Below are positions 1 to 10,212 of a DNA stretch of 64,000 nucleotides, piece after piece; position 1 is the stretch's first letter; each line of letters starts with the position of its first letter. Source of the DNA: Komagataella phaffii GS115 (lineage: Eukaryota; Ascomycota; Pichiomycetes; Pichiales; Pichiaceae). Under the pieces are notes generated by a model, which saw nothing but the letters and a program-made list of their open reading frames with translations, did no database searches and was not told where the DNA came from. The position numbers and the translations under genes are program-made. Location of the stretch: NCBI RefSeq assembly GCF_000027005.1, contig NC_012966.1:124001-188000 (forward strand), written 5' to 3'.

Positions 1-2957
1 ATGGGGCCGCGGTCAGTGTTCATGAGGCATCGTCCAAGGATGACGAAACATTAGATGAACAGAAAGAGGGGCAGAATGGCGTGGACAAGACAACAGAGGC
101 AAGCAACAAAGTAGCACAGCAGCAACTTGATGCATCCGATAACCTAGATTCTTTAGATTCTTCTACCTCAGACCTATCCGATGAACTCCAATCTCAATCG
201 GACGTCAATGATAATCCCGATGCAGAGCTACCACAGTTTACATTCCATAGGATAAGCCAGTTGCCCCCTTCATTTATGAAGCATGATCCTATATCTGCTT
301 CCTATATTCATGAAAAGTTTTTTTTATTTGCTACTCACAACGGCTTTATTCACATTTCCGATAATAATTTTCAAGAGATAAGAACTTTTAGAGCTCACAG
401 AGCCTCCATTCTATCCCTTCATACAGATGGGGAATACTTTGCATCTGCTTCTATGGATGGAACAGTTGTAGTCGGTTCTATTCTTAACGACAAGGATATA
501 GTAGCTTATGACTTCAAACGTCCTGTGCATGCTGTGATTATTGATCGGCAGTACAAGGTGACCAAGTCTTTCATTTCCGGAGGAATGTCAGGAGAGGTTA
601 TCTTGTCAACGAGAAATTGGCTGGGCCAACGAGCTGATACAGTACTAGAAACAGAGCACGGCCCTATCACTTCTATCAAATGTGTCGACGATTTGATAAT
701 TTGGACTAATGACAAGGGCATCACATTTTATCAAACATCTACCCGAACTATGCTTTTGAACACACCTTTGCCCAAAGGCTTTAACAGGCCTGATATTTAC
801 TGGCCTAAGTACTCCTTCCCTGAAACGGATCGGCTCATTGTTGGATGGAATGATCATGTCTGGTTCTATAAACTAACTATTCCTCAAACTGTTCAGACAC
901 TACAAGCTGCCAATTTTCTCAGTACAGCGGCTTCTAGCTTTAGGATAGGCGCTGTAGAGAAAAGCGTTGAACTTGAATCTCATGTTCATTTGCCAGATAC
1001 TATCATTGGTGGAATTTCCTCCATAAATGACAATTTAATTGTTTTGAATTACCTAGCACCTGTTGAAGACAAAAGCAACAATTCAAGAAGGCCAAAAATG
1101 AAATCGGCTCCTCCTGAACTGCAAGTTATCGATCCTTGGACGAAAGAGGAATTGTCAGTGGATATTATTGAACCTAAAGATTATGCAACGTTGGGGGTAA
1201 ACGATTATCATCTTGAAAAATCAATTGGCGAAATGGTCAGATGGTTCCTAATCTCACCCAATGACGCTATCCTTATCAAGGAATTCTCGCTTCATGACCA
1301 GCTAGAGTGGTATATTGAACACAAGATGTATCAGAAGGCTTGGAGTATTTCTGAATATATTCTTCCACCATTAGAGAGAATTACTCTAGGGGTGCAGCAG
1401 GTGCATGAATATATCAATAGTGAAAAATGGAGCGAAGCAGGCGAGCTTCTTACCAAAGTGCTAGCTCACAGTGATGATACTTCAAAAGAACATCAAGAAT
1501 ACATTAAAGGGGAATGGGCAAATTTTTTAGACCTATTTTTTGAAAAAGGACATCAGGACCAAATCGTTGATTGCATCCCCAAGGTGTATTTCCCGAACTC
1601 AGCAGTGAATATTGACCCCAAGATATACGGGAAATATTTGGAACATTATCTAACTGACTGGAAAAATATACCCAAGTTTTTACAGTTGTATCATGACTGG
1701 GATCACAGATTACTGGATTTGAGATATTTCCAGTTCTTGTTGGACAATACTTTGAATAGCAATCAAAATGAATCTAACAATAAAATGCCAATGGTCGATA
1801 AGATTCGCTTTTTGTTTATTGAATTGTGTCTAGAAATTGATGATCCTCAGCCAGCAGTTAAACATTTAATCATAATGAGGGATCCTGGAACTCTACAGTT
1901 CTTGATAAGCAATCACATACTTGGAAAGTTTGTCGATAGACTTCCAGAGATTTTAACGTTGGAGTTGAATGATGAAGAATTACAGTATGCTACTGTAGAC
2001 TTTATTAGAGAAAAGCTGACCACAAATATTGAGCTACTTGCCAGCAAGCACAGGGAAATAATGCCATCAAAAATCATTGAATTGAATGAAAGGGCAGGAT
2101 TATCTGTAATCAATTACCTGTATTTGGAAAAACTTTCCCAGCTAGATAAGCTATTGACCAAAGATTTTGAAGATGAGATGGTTATGCTTTACGCCAAATT
2201 TAACGTTTCTTTACTTTACAACTTTCTTTCAAAGCACAACAATTACAACATAGATTCAGCAATAGAGATTTGCGAAGAGATGCATTGCTATAAAGAACTA
2301 GTTTATTTATGGGGCAAGATTGGTAAAAACAAGAAGGCTGTCACTCTGATTATAGATAAACTGGAAGACCCAGATTTGGCTATTCAATTTGTTGCAACTA
2401 ACAATGATTCTGAGCTATGGGACTACCTGTTAGAATATTCCATGGATAAACCCAAATTTATCAAGGCGCTGATTACAGCTGCTAACAGTTCGCAGTATTT
2501 CAATAACATGGACGACCCGTTTGTGCTGAAGATTGACCCCATTTCAATTGTTAAGCGAATCCCAGAAAGAATCGAGATTGAAGGGCTAAAGCGTGCCTTG
2601 ATGAATATTACTTACGATAACTATCTGGAGTTGACCATCAACAAAATTATCTTACAAATCATTCAAGAAGAGACACTTGAGATTGGAAATTTTTACAGGA
2701 AAGAGAGACTAAAAGGGGCAACTTTGGAACCAAGACAAAATTCAAAATTTTTGAAAGAGACGGTGATCATGTACTCGGATCCTGCAAAGCCACTAGTAAC
2801 AGAGACTGAAGTTGTTGGTGAAGGAAATGAGTGGAAGCAAGTCGTGAATGAAGATGATAATGCCACTATAGACATTTCCACCAAGATAAGTCATTTGAAC
2901 TACATCAGGCAGAAACTGGTTTTATTAAGATTGAGAAGTGAAAACGGTCGTACCTGA
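1..2957 (+). CDS. VPS41: Vps41, HOPS tethering subunit (5' end outside window)
   Basis: Vps41 is a subunit of the vacuolar HOPS tethering complex that acts with the Rab7-type GTPase Ypt7 in endosome and AP-3 vesicle fusion with the vacuole. The protein has an acidic low-complexity N-terminus, then a WD40-like beta-propeller with a FRAHRASILSLHTDGEYFAS repeat, and a long alpha-helical clathrin-heavy-chain-repeat region in the C-terminal half. The frame (codons starting at base 3) is open to the left edge. The first apparent start near base 81 is a GTG inside the acidic stretch, so the true ATG lies upstream and this CDS is partial. About 985 residues are visible, close to the 992 of S. cerevisiae Vps41. 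The last 60 residues show no Cys/His RING pattern. ERG4 follows in tandem after about 120 bases. Confidence 0.9.
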   Translation, partial: GAAVSVHEASSKDDETLDEQKEGQNGVDKTTEASNKVAQQQLDASDNLDSLDSSTSDLSDELQSQSDVNDNPDAELPQFTFHRISQLPPSFMKHDPISASYIHEKFFLFATHNGFIHISDNNFQEIRTFRAHRASILSLHTDGEYFASASMDGTVVVGSILNDKDIVAYDFKRPVHAVIIDRQYKVTKSFISGGMSGEVILSTRNWLGQRADTVLETEHGPITSIKCVDDLIIWTNDKGITFYQTSTRTMLLNTPLPKGFNRPDIYWPKYSFPETDRLIVGWNDHVWFYKLTIPQTVQTLQAANFLSTAASSFRIGAVEKSVELESHVHLPDTIIGGISSINDNLIVLNYLAPVEDKSNNSRRPKMKSAPPELQVIDPWTKEELSVDIIEPKDYATLGVNDYHLEKSIGEMVRWFLISPNDAILIKEFSLHDQLEWYIEHKMYQKAWSISEYILPPLERITLGVQQVHEYINSEKWSEAGELLTKVLAHSDDTSKEHQEYIKGEWANFLDLFFEKGHQDQIVDCIPKVYFPNSAVNIDPKIYGKYLEHYLTDWKNIPKFLQLYHDWDHRLLDLRYFQFLLDNTLNSNQNESNNKMPMVDKIRFLFIELCLEIDDPQPAVKHLIIMRDPGTLQFLISNHILGKFVDRLPEILTLELNDEELQYATVDFIREKLTTNIELLASKHREIMPSKIIELNERAGLSVINYLYLEKLSQLDKLLTKDFEDEMVMLYAKFNVSLLYNFLSKHNNYNIDSAIEICEEMHCYKELVYLWGKIGKNKKAVTLIIDKLEDPDLAIQFVATNNDSELWDYLLEYSMDKPKFIKALITAANSSQYFNNMDDPFVLKIDPISIVKRIPERIEIEGLKRALMNITYDNYLELTINKIILQIIQEETLEIGNFYRKERLKGATLEPRQNSKFLKETVIMYSDPAKPLVTETEVVGEGNEWKQVVNEDDNATIDISTKISHLNYIRQKLVLLRLRSENGRT

Positions 2958-3077
2958 AAATTTTCTGATCGCGCTATATTGTTCCACCCCTCGTATCCGT
3001 CGTACGCGCCTATTTTTTGTACGATAACAAGCTAAATTCTAAAAACTGGCGTTGTTTCCAACACTCAACTCGAGAAT

Positions 3078-4520
3078 ATGTCTAAAACGAAGACGGATGG
3101 CACCAAAGTTGGTAAACAGGCTGAGCCTATAGAGAACAACATAGATAAGAGCTCCCATTTGGTGGATTCATCTGGAACCAGCCGATTTCTCGCAGATAAG
3201 GAAATTGAATACGACTTCGGTGGGCCAATTGGTGTCACTGCTATGATGCTTGGGTTTCCTTTGCTGATGTACTACATGTGGATTAGTGCCGAGTTTTACC
3301 ACGGGGCTCTTGCTTGGCCTGAACCAGACCAGTCATGGCCACAATTTCTGGCTCATTTGTATCAGCTATTTCTTGATCATGGTAAGCCAAGTCCTAGAGC
3401 TTGGAGAATTTTCCTCACATTCTTTTTCACACAAATGTTGTTCTACGTGACTCTTCCAGGAATCTGGACTAAGGGTCAGCCACTGAACCATCTCAATAGA
3501 AAACAGCTACCTTATTACTGTAATGCTTTGGCGTCTTTCTATACGAGTATCGCCATTGCTGTGGTGTTGCATTTAACAGGTTTATTCAAAATTTATACTA
3601 TCGTTGACATGTTCGGTGAAATCATGACATGTGCTATCACTTTGGGTTTCACCATATCCATCGCTTTGTACGTCTATACGTTAACCGTGTCAGGGGATTA
3701 CCACAGGATGACTGGAAATCACGTTTACGATATGTTCATGGGTGCACCTTTGAATCCTCGTGTCGGTATCATTGACTTAAAGATGTTCTTCGAGGTTAGG
3801 TTACCATGGTACACATTGTTTTTCTTGACTTTAGGTCTTTGTGCTAAGCAATATGAGGAATACGGCTATGTGTCCACCCAAGCATGGTTTATGCTATTGG
3901 CCCATTGGTTATATGCGAATGCCTGTTCAAAGGGTGAGGAGTTGATAGTTCCTACCTGGGATATGGCATACGAGAAGTTTGGATTCATGTTGATCTTTTG
4001 GAATATTGCTGGAGTGCCATATACCTACTCTCAATGTACTCTGTTTCTTTTCTACCATGATCCTCAAGAATATAACTGGTCCACTGGCTACAACGTACTT
4101 CTTTTCACTGTTCTGTTAGCTGCTTATTACTTCTTTGACACTGGAAATGCTCAAAAGAATGCTTTTAGAAAACAAATGGGTGGAGATGTTCATATTAGAA
4201 AAAGTTTCCCTTTCCTCCCTTACCAGATTTTGAAGAACCCCAAATATTTGAAGTGTTCCAATGGATCTGTGCTGCTGATAGATGGCTGGTATAAGTATGC
4301 AAGAAAGATACATTATACTGCCGATTACATCCAATGTCTGACCTGGGCTTTAGCTTGTGGTGGGGCTTCTGTCTTTCCATGGTTTTTCCCTGTATTTTTC
4401 CTGATAACCCTATTACATAGGGCTGATAGGGACAACGCCAAGTGCAAAAAGAAATATGGAGCTGATTGGGATAAATACCTAAAAGAATGCCCATACCAAT
4501 TTTTACCCTGGATTTACTAG
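3078..4520 (+). CDS. ERG4: Delta(24(24(1)))-sterol reductase Erg4
   Basis: Erg4 catalyses the last step of ergosterol synthesis, NADPH-dependent reduction of the C-24(28) double bond, in the ER membrane. The 480-residue product matches the usual length (473 in S. cerevisiae). It has many hydrophobic helices and the C-terminal signatures of the ERG4/ERG24 family: an [19 protein letters not shown] segment, then [19 protein letters not shown], and a [10 protein letters not shown] end. The segment [17 protein letters not shown] separates it from the C-14 reductase Erg24. The ATG follows a short leader and starts a soluble charged N-terminus of about 45 residues before the first membrane segment. 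It converges on the THI5-like gene, with 38 bases between the stops. Confidence 0.93.
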   Translation: MSKTKTDGTKVGKQAEPIENNIDKSSHLVDSSGTSRFLADKEIEYDFGGPIGVTAMMLGFPLLMYYMWISAEFYHGALAWPEPDQSWPQFLAHLYQLFLDHGKPSPRAWRIFLTFFFTQMLFYVTLPGIWTKGQPLNHLNRKQLPYYCNALASFYTSIAIAVVLHLTGLFKIYTIVDMFGEIMTCAITLGFTISIALYVYTLTVSGDYHRMTGNHVYDMFMGAPLNPRVGIIDLKMFFEVRLPWYTLFFLTLGLCAKQYEEYGYVSTQAWFMLLAHWLYANACSKGEELIVPTWDMAYEKFGFMLIFWNIAGVPYTYSQCTLFLFYHDPQEYNWSTGYNVLLFTVLLAAYYFFDTGNAQKNAFRKQMGGDVHIRKSFPFLPYQILKNPKYLKCSNGSVLLIDGWYKYARKIHYTADYIQCLTWALACGGASVFPWFFPVFFLITLLHRADRDNAKCKKKYGADWDKYLKECPYQFLPWIY

Positions 4521-4558
4521 TTACAAAATAGAATCAAAGTTCCAAATTTATTTACTAC

Positions 4559-5335
4559 TTATTCAATACATATGCGGTGAAATCCACCTGCTTCATCTTG
4601 GAATGATTTGAATTGTTGGTAGTCAATGACTGCAGAGTGTTTCATTTTTGATTTCACAAAGTAGGGAAAACTTCTTTCTAGAATTCTTAGTTGAAAGTCG
4701 AAATCAAGTTCCGGTACAAGCGTGCTAATATCTCCAAGTGTATCTAACGGGTCTGATAATATTTGTTCAATTGCGCAAGTCAAGCAGAGTTTAATCTTTT
4801 CAGCTTCATCGTCAGTGATATTTCTCAGCCCACAGACCAAGTCAACTTTGGAATCTAACAACCTTGTTCTTACAATGTTAGAACTCTTAAGTCGCATGCC
4901 ATGATCTTCAAGCTGAATTTTGTGAAGGAGGTCAAACCCCACAATGGCATCTAGTTGTTTAGAATACATGCCTTCGACAAGTGTTTGAGTGTCCAAAATC
5001 AAGAGCTCAAAATTATTGAATTTGTCTGCCAATAACGCCGTAAATTGATTAGTGTCCAGCCCACCAACAATAGGAGCACCTATAGTTAATTTTTCAGATA
5101 AATTTAAGTTATCAAGGTAAAGGAGCTCTAAGTTTACCCCTTCCAACAGGGTTATTTGAGAACTCAATAAATTGTTGAATTCAAAACCAATTGTCTTTGA
5201 ATTCTCCACTGGAGCTTCCTTGCTGAAATTGATTTTGATACCATTGGCATCAAAGAGACCCGTATGATAACTCCATAAAAAGGGGAGATGATAGGCCTTA
5301 AATTCATCGTTAATCTGCAAATTTATTCCTGACAT
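4559..5335 (-). CDS. Degenerate Thi5-like (NMT1/THI5 fold) protein
   Basis: This 258-residue protein looks like a shortened, diverged relative of the Thi5 protein encoded divergently next door. Three blocks match in order. AYHLPFLWSYHTGLFDANGI (residues 14-33) corresponds to [20 protein letters not shown] of Thi5. SKQLDAIVGFDLLHKIQLED (125-144) corresponds to [34 protein letters not shown] (216-229) corresponds to [14 protein letters not shown]. The PLP-substrate lysine 62 and histidine 66 of Thi5, and its CCCFC motif, have no counterpart. HMP-P synthase activity is therefore unlikely; binding or sensing of a small molecule is a possible role, but this is inference. The frame is intact, which argues against a plain pseudogene. 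It shares a 458-base divergent promoter region with THI5. Confidence 0.7.
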   Translation of the reverse strand: MSGINLQINDEFKAYHLPFLWSYHTGLFDANGIKINFSKEAPVENSKTIGFEFNNLLSSQITLLEGVNLELLYLDNLNLSEKLTIGAPIVGGLDTNQFTALLADKFNNFELLILDTQTLVEGMYSKQLDAIVGFDLLHKIQLEDHGMRLKSSNIVRTRLLDSKVDLVCGLRNITDDEAEKIKLCLTCAIEQILSDPLDTLGDISTLVPELDFDFQLRILERSFPYFVKSKMKHSAVIDYQQFKSFQDEAGGFHRICIE

Positions 5336-5793
5336 GTCTTTGTAAATAGTTATAGTTCAGAAACTGGAATTGAGCTCAAAAAACTGGAATCGAGCGGATA
5401 TTTGAAGATTGATGCCTTACTCATGAATTGATTGATAAGAGCTCCGTGATTCACTCTGTCAATGATTACCCCTCTCCTACCCGATTTGGGACTTTTTCTT
5501 CAGTCTTGGGGACTTTTTTTCATATGACTTGACCTTGCTTTCCCAATAGGGAAGGACTCACCCATGGATGATTAAGTTTGGATTACTCGTTTAGGAAATA
5601 GTAGCCATGAATCAATTTGAATCATACCATCATGAAATAGGGTTAGGCTGTAAATGCCTCAAAAATGGCTCTTGAGGCTGGATTTTTGGGTATTGGAATG
5701 TTGGTAGCAATTGGTATAAAAGGCCATTTGTATTTCACTTTTTTGTCCTTCATACTTTACTCTTCTCAACTTTGGAAACTTCAATAAATCATC
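5336..5793. promoter_or_regulatory. Divergent promoter of THI5-like gene and THI5
   Basis: This region lies between two divergent start codons. A TATA box (TATAAAAG, 5715-5722) sits about 70 bases before the THI5 ATG. Two short direct repeats are visible: AAACTGGAATYGAGC at 5361-5375 and 5381-5395, nearest the THI5-like gene, and TTGGG(G)ACTTTTT at 5486-5497 and 5506-5518. THI5 genes are thiamine-repressed in yeasts, and the THI11 promoter of Pichia is known as thiamine-repressible. Which of these repeats, if any, carries that response is not shown by sequence. Confidence 0.6.
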
Positions 5794-6816
5794 ATGTCTA
5801 CTAACAAGATCACTTTCTGTCTTAACTGGCAAGCTGCCCCATACCATGCCCCAATCTACCTGGCCCAAAAATTGGGCTACTTCAAGGATGAGGGTCTTGA
5901 TATTGCTATCTTGGAACCAGGTAACCCATCTGATGTCACTGAACTAATTGGCTCTGGAAAGGTTGACATGGGTCTTAAGGCTATGATTCATACTTTGGCT
6001 GCCAAGGCTCGTGGTTTCCCCGTTACATCTGTCGGTTCTCTTTTGGATGAGCCCTTCACCGGAATTTTGTATCTCGAGAGCTCCGGTATCACTGATTTCC
6101 AATCCCTCAAGGGAAAGAGAATTGGTTACGTTGGTGAATTCGGAAAAATTCAATTAGATGAGCTGACCAAGCATTATGGAATGACTCCTGATGACTACAC
6201 TGCTGTTAGAAGCGGGATGAACGTTGCTAGAGAGATAATCAACGGTAACATTGATGCTGGTATTGGTATTGAATGTGTTCAGCAAGTTGAGTTGGAGGAG
6301 TATCTGAGATCCCAAGGAAAGGACGTTGATGGGGCTAAAATGCTCAGAATTGACAAGCTGGCCGAGCTAGGATGCTGCTGTTTCTGTACCGTCTTGTACA
6401 TTGTCAACGACAAGTTCTTGGCTGCTAACCCAGATAAGGTCAGAAAGTTTATGAGTGCTGTTAAGAGAGCTACTGACTATGTTATTCAAAAGCCAGCTGA
6501 GGCATACGCTGATTTCATTGAGATTAAGCCACTTATGGGAACTCCTCTGAACTACAAGATTTTCCAAAGAAGTTATGCCTACTTTTCTGAGTCTCTTTAC
6601 AACGTCCACAGAGACTGGAACAAGGTCAATGCCTACGGTAAGAGATTGATGGTTTTGCCAGAAGACTTTAAGGCCAATTATACCAACGAGTACCTATCTT
6701 GGCCAGAACCCAAGGAAGTCTCGGATCCACTGGAGGCTCAAAGAAGAATGAACATCCACCAAGAACAATGCAAGTGTAATCCATCTTTCAAAAGACTGGC
6801 TCTCACTGGTCTTTAG
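5794..6816 (+). CDS. THI5: HMP-P synthase Thi5/Thi11/Thi13
   Basis: Thi5 makes 4-amino-5-hydroxymethyl-2-methylpyrimidine phosphate for thiamine synthesis. It is an unusual single-turnover enzyme that takes the pyrimidine from its own histidine and from pyridoxal phosphate, with iron. The 340-residue length is exactly that of the S. cerevisiae THI5 family. Lys62 and His66 fall at the expected positions in [15 protein letters not shown], and the iron-linked CCCFC motif is at residues 194-198. Codons look strongly biased, as expected for a highly expressed protein. A TATA box lies about 70 bases upstream. In this window it is single-copy as an intact gene, with a degenerate relative divergent to it. 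The symbol THI11 or THI13 would be equally valid. Confidence 0.96.
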   Translation: MSTNKITFCLNWQAAPYHAPIYLAQKLGYFKDEGLDIAILEPGNPSDVTELIGSGKVDMGLKAMIHTLAAKARGFPVTSVGSLLDEPFTGILYLESSGITDFQSLKGKRIGYVGEFGKIQLDELTKHYGMTPDDYTAVRSGMNVAREIINGNIDAGIGIECVQQVELEEYLRSQGKDVDGAKMLRIDKLAELGCCCFCTVLYIVNDKFLAANPDKVRKFMSAVKRATDYVIQKPAEAYADFIEIKPLMGTPLNYKIFQRSYAYFSESLYNVHRDWNKVNAYGKRLMVLPEDFKANYTNEYLSWPEPKEVSDPLEAQRRMNIHQEQCKCNPSFKRLALTGL

Positions 6817-7002
6817 GAGAGGAACAACTTAGTTAAATGATCTAGTTTAAAATATGTTCTTTTTTTTTTCATTCTGCTAAATTGCAACTTTGCCCATTCA
6901 TTAATACTAACAAAGTCAGGAAAGCGATAATCAATATCATCCAGATTTACTTGATAAGGTAACCTTCTATGGTCACGTCTATTTTCGACTCTTTCTTTTA
7001 AA

Positions 7003-7812
7003 CTAATCTTGCTCAGCTATAAACACCAGACGTTCATCAATTTCATCCGAAGACAACGATCTGAAGCCGTCTTTGGTGGCTACGGCTACTTCCAAGTCAT
7101 CCTTTCTAAACTCCATCCCTAGAGTATTACTCAACTGTATGATTGCAAACTCTACCACTCTCTCCCATGATCCTTCCACTAGAACACTGGCATTCCTCTT
7201 CTTCTTGTAAGACTTCTCTAACTTAGTCAGTATCTCTTGCTGCTTGGGTCCTGTAGCGGTAGCTTTGTAGCTTGTGTAGTATCCAGCAGGATCTGTTTTG
7301 AAAAGAGATGGTCCATGCTCATCATCGACAGCGGCAAACATGAGAGAGACACCCAATGGTCGCATGTATGCTCGCTGGGTATATATCTGTGCTATATTAG
7401 CAATTCTCTTTGCTAAAGCATCAGCTGGCATTTCATAGCCATATTTGTACTTGAACTCTGTGGCCTCTGCTCTAGCCCTAAGTGCTTGGGCCCTAGCGTC
7501 AGGGATTGATCCTGTAGCCAGCATTCCAACACTGTTGGAAATTTTGAACATGTATGAAATAGTACTTGGATCTAGTAATTTATCTGGGATCTTCTTTTGA
7601 GAGATCAACACTACTGAATCTTCTCCACAAATTCCCATGGCATTGATATTTTCAACGTTAATGGCCTTGAAGGCATACTCAACTTGGTAGAGCCTTCCCT
7701 CAGGCGAAAAGATAGTGATATGCCTATCAAATCCAGCTGATCCTAAAACTGTTAGCAACTTAAGTCCTAAGCGCTTGAGGTGCTTAATCGGCTAGCGCTA
7801 CTTACCTGACAT
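7003..7812 (-). CDS. SCL1: 20S proteasome subunit alpha-1 Scl1 (spliced)
   Basis: Scl1 is the alpha-1 subunit of the 20S proteasome core ring. The protein opens [24 protein letters not shown], the alpha-subunit N-terminal signature, and keeps [25 protein letters not shown] and [22 protein letters not shown]. The long exon alone has no ATG. A 7-base first exon (7806-7812, ATGTCAG) joined to 7003-7742 gives [10 protein letters not shown], which fits the yeast start MSG...GYDRH. The joined CDS is 747 bases, 248 residues (252 in S. cerevisiae). Unspliced RNA would stop after four codons. A PACE-like AGTGGCGAC at 7864-7872 could be an Rpn4 site, but the match is imperfect. Confidence 0.94.
7743..7805 (-). 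other. Spliceosomal intron of SCL1
   Basis: This 63-nt intron starts GTAAGT, has a branch site GCTAAC (7751-7756) and ends TTTTAG. The branch adenine is about 9 nt from the acceptor. Splicing restores the conserved [10 protein letters not shown] start. Confidence 0.9.
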
Positions 7813-7995
7813 TATAGTTCAATGGCTTGGGCTTTCAAAGGACGATAGGGTGGTATCCTAGGAAGTGGCGACTTTCCAAAGACATGTCTTACAAATATTG
7901 GTTGGTACACAAAATAAGATGATTATGTAAGATATATGAGGAGGGAAAGAAAGACGTGGTAAGCTATTTACATGATTTTTCCGATGCCTATTTAC

Positions 7996-10065
7996 TCAGT
8001 ATTTCTTAAACTGCCTTCTTTCCTTTGGTTTCTTTTCTAATTCCATTGAATGGGCTACCGATAATTGGTAGAGAGACTCTTCTAGGGATTTGGGCGCCTC
8101 TTGCAAGGCATTTCTAGCTGTTTGCTTTCTCAGTTTCAGTTCCTGTCTAGATTGTTGCCTGTTAGCGACCTTCATATCAGATTGTTTCTTCTCAATCTTT
8201 TCCCTGAAATGGTCGTACGACGTGTTTGCTGGGATTGCACTTTTGGCACCTCCAATTGCCCATAAATCTCCAGCTTGAAGCTTTCTAGCATCATGATAAA
8301 TCTGTTTTCCACCTGAACCCTTAGAAAGATACCACTTCTCTATAAGACCCGATGGTCCGCACATTTCTGCTAGGATAAGCCCCTTGCGCTTTAATGGATT
8401 CTTCATGACACGAGGCCAGTTGTCGATGGAGTCACCTTCATAACCCAAGATATTCGTTCTATTCTTAGTGGATTCTTGTAACCGAGCCAATTTAGACAGT
8501 GTTGGCGCATCACTGGGTGACCGTTCCAGAATAAGATAACTGAAAGATGCCAGTTCATTGTTTCTACCGTTTCTTCTCCCATTTCCAGCGGGAGCTTGTC
8601 CCTTTATTCCAATACCTGAAGTCTTATCAGTCCATTTAGTGGCTAATAGAAGACCCTTTTTCAACTCCATTGAAAACTTGGGTCTCAATACTTGAGTCTG
8701 GAAATGGCAGAAGTTTAGCTTTTTACCATACTTTGGTAGAGAAAACACGTCTGGGTTTAATGTTTGCAAAGGACATACGCCATGGTGTGCACAAGGGGCA
8801 ACAACTTTGAGGTAGTAGTCTCTAACCGTAGAATTTGCATGGTCTATTATTTCAAAATGTTCTTTTAATTCAGGTTCTAATTCTGCGTCATCCTGTAGTT
8901 GTCGGTCTGTCTTGAAATTTCCCTTTTGATATGGACGTGGAATTTTAAGGTTGGATGAATGGTTTTCTGGTCGTATAGCTACTTGTCTTGCCTTTGCAAT
9001 TGTCTCAAAGCCTAATGGAGTACCTCTTTCAACAATCACCAGATGTCCTCCAGGTGCCAACTTCTGCAAATAGGCATCCATGCTTTCCTCGACTTGAGCC
9101 GGGTATGAAGCTTTATTGAGCAACAATTGGTGGTTTAGTATTATCAAGTCATATTTTTTCGAGTTGCCAATAGGCAATGAGCTCAGTAAATTGGTTTTTA
9201 TCGTAATTCTTTTGGTATCTATCCTGGCAACTTTTCTTTTTAGTTCTGCTTCAACTGGTTCTGATGGTCCAGACTCGTTGTCTAGTTCAAATTCGTCTTG
9301 GGCCACAGCAGTGTATTCTGCTAGTTGTCTACTAAGTATAATCTTTGCTTTTTGCTTCATCTCATATGATCCCACAACTACGGCATCTTTCACCGTGGGA
9401 TTGAAATCGGAGCCCATTAGTTCATTGAGTGCAACCATTCCTGTAGCTGGCCCAAATCCAACGTCCAACACTCTCTGAGGGTTAAAAGACTCACCAACAC
9501 GTTTCTTTAATTCGGATAAAACTTGATATATAGAGGCGTAGTTTTGAACGAATAACCCCGCAATGTGAGCATCCGCCTCTAGCTCAGACTGAACCGGCTT
9601 ATGGGTCCCATTAGTACCCAGATCAACAAATGTCTGAGCAGCTTTTATTCGCAAATGCCGAGGGTTATTCAGCAACAGTATGTGGTTATTGATTGTTTCA
9701 GAAACTTCTTCGTTGAGTTTAATCTCTGTTCTATTGACCCTACCTTGAATAGTCAGAGGGTGTAACCTGGAATCTTGACTTGAAATCCTTTCCAAACCTT
9801 CCTCAGATTCACTATTTCTAATTTCAGCTATTTCATTTTCTAGCTGATCAGCGTCAATAACGTTGACCTTCTTAGAAGGTTCGTCATTATCGACTAGTTG
9901 GCCAAAGATTTCACTTCTTCTTCTGCGAGCATAAGATATGGGTGAAACAATGACGGGCTCATCTTGCGGTTTTTGAAATCTTTCTAAGGAAGCACTGTAA
10001 AATCTTAGGCCTGATCTCTGCCTCGGTATCTTATAGAGCAATCTGCTTGACTTTGAAAGTATCAT
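7996..10065 (-). CDS. RSM22: Rsm22-type mitoribosome small-subunit assembly protein
   Basis: Rsm22 is a methyltransferase-like protein needed for assembly of the mitochondrial small ribosomal subunit. The N-terminus is basic and serine-rich with few acidic residues (MILSKSSRLLYKIPRQRSGLRFYSAS), typical of a mitochondrial targeting sequence. A degenerate SAM-binding motif, RVLDVGFGPATG, lies near residue 200. It is followed by the Rsm22 cysteine region (CAHHGVC at about 421-427, and FCHFQ further on), proposed in the family to bind an iron-sulfur cluster. The 689-residue length is near the 628 of S. cerevisiae Rsm22. It is divergent from the J-domain-like gene, with a 147-base shared promoter. 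Confidence 0.88.
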   Translation of the reverse strand: MILSKSSRLLYKIPRQRSGLRFYSASLERFQKPQDEPVIVSPISYARRRRSEIFGQLVDNDEPSKKVNVIDADQLENEIAEIRNSESEEGLERISSQDSRLHPLTIQGRVNRTEIKLNEEVSETINNHILLLNNPRHLRIKAAQTFVDLGTNGTHKPVQSELEADAHIAGLFVQNYASIYQVLSELKKRVGESFNPQRVLDVGFGPATGMVALNELMGSDFNPTVKDAVVVGSYEMKQKAKIILSRQLAEYTAVAQDEFELDNESGPSEPVEAELKRKVARIDTKRITIKTNLLSSLPIGNSKKYDLIILNHQLLLNKASYPAQVEESMDAYLQKLAPGGHLVIVERGTPLGFETIAKARQVAIRPENHSSNLKIPRPYQKGNFKTDRQLQDDAELEPELKEHFEIIDHANSTVRDYYLKVVAPCAHHGVCPLQTLNPDVFSLPKYGKKLNFCHFQTQVLRPKFSMELKKGLLLATKWTDKTSGIGIKGQAPAGNGRRNGRNNELASFSYLILERSPSDAPTLSKLARLQESTKNRTNILGYEGDSIDNWPRVMKNPLKRKGLILAEMCGPSGLIEKWYLSKGSGGKQIYHDARKLQAGDLWAIGGAKSAIPANTSYDHFREKIEKKQSDMKVANRQQSRQELKLRKQTARNALQEAPKSLEESLYQLSVAHSMELEKKPKERRQFKKY

Positions 10066-10212
10066 CGTACTTGATTGTAAAGCTGATTGAATACCAGAAA
10101 ATTTTACTTTACGTAATTCTGTATTTCTCGATTATTTTTTTTCTACCAGATAACGAGTCAAGTTCCACATCCAGCATCTTAGGGAGAGTCCGCAGATGAT
10201 CCCTCCACCATC

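Noticed and set aside
9116..9478. 120-codon open frame on the plus strand
   Set aside because: Antisense to RSM22 with composition dictated by it; no conserved features.
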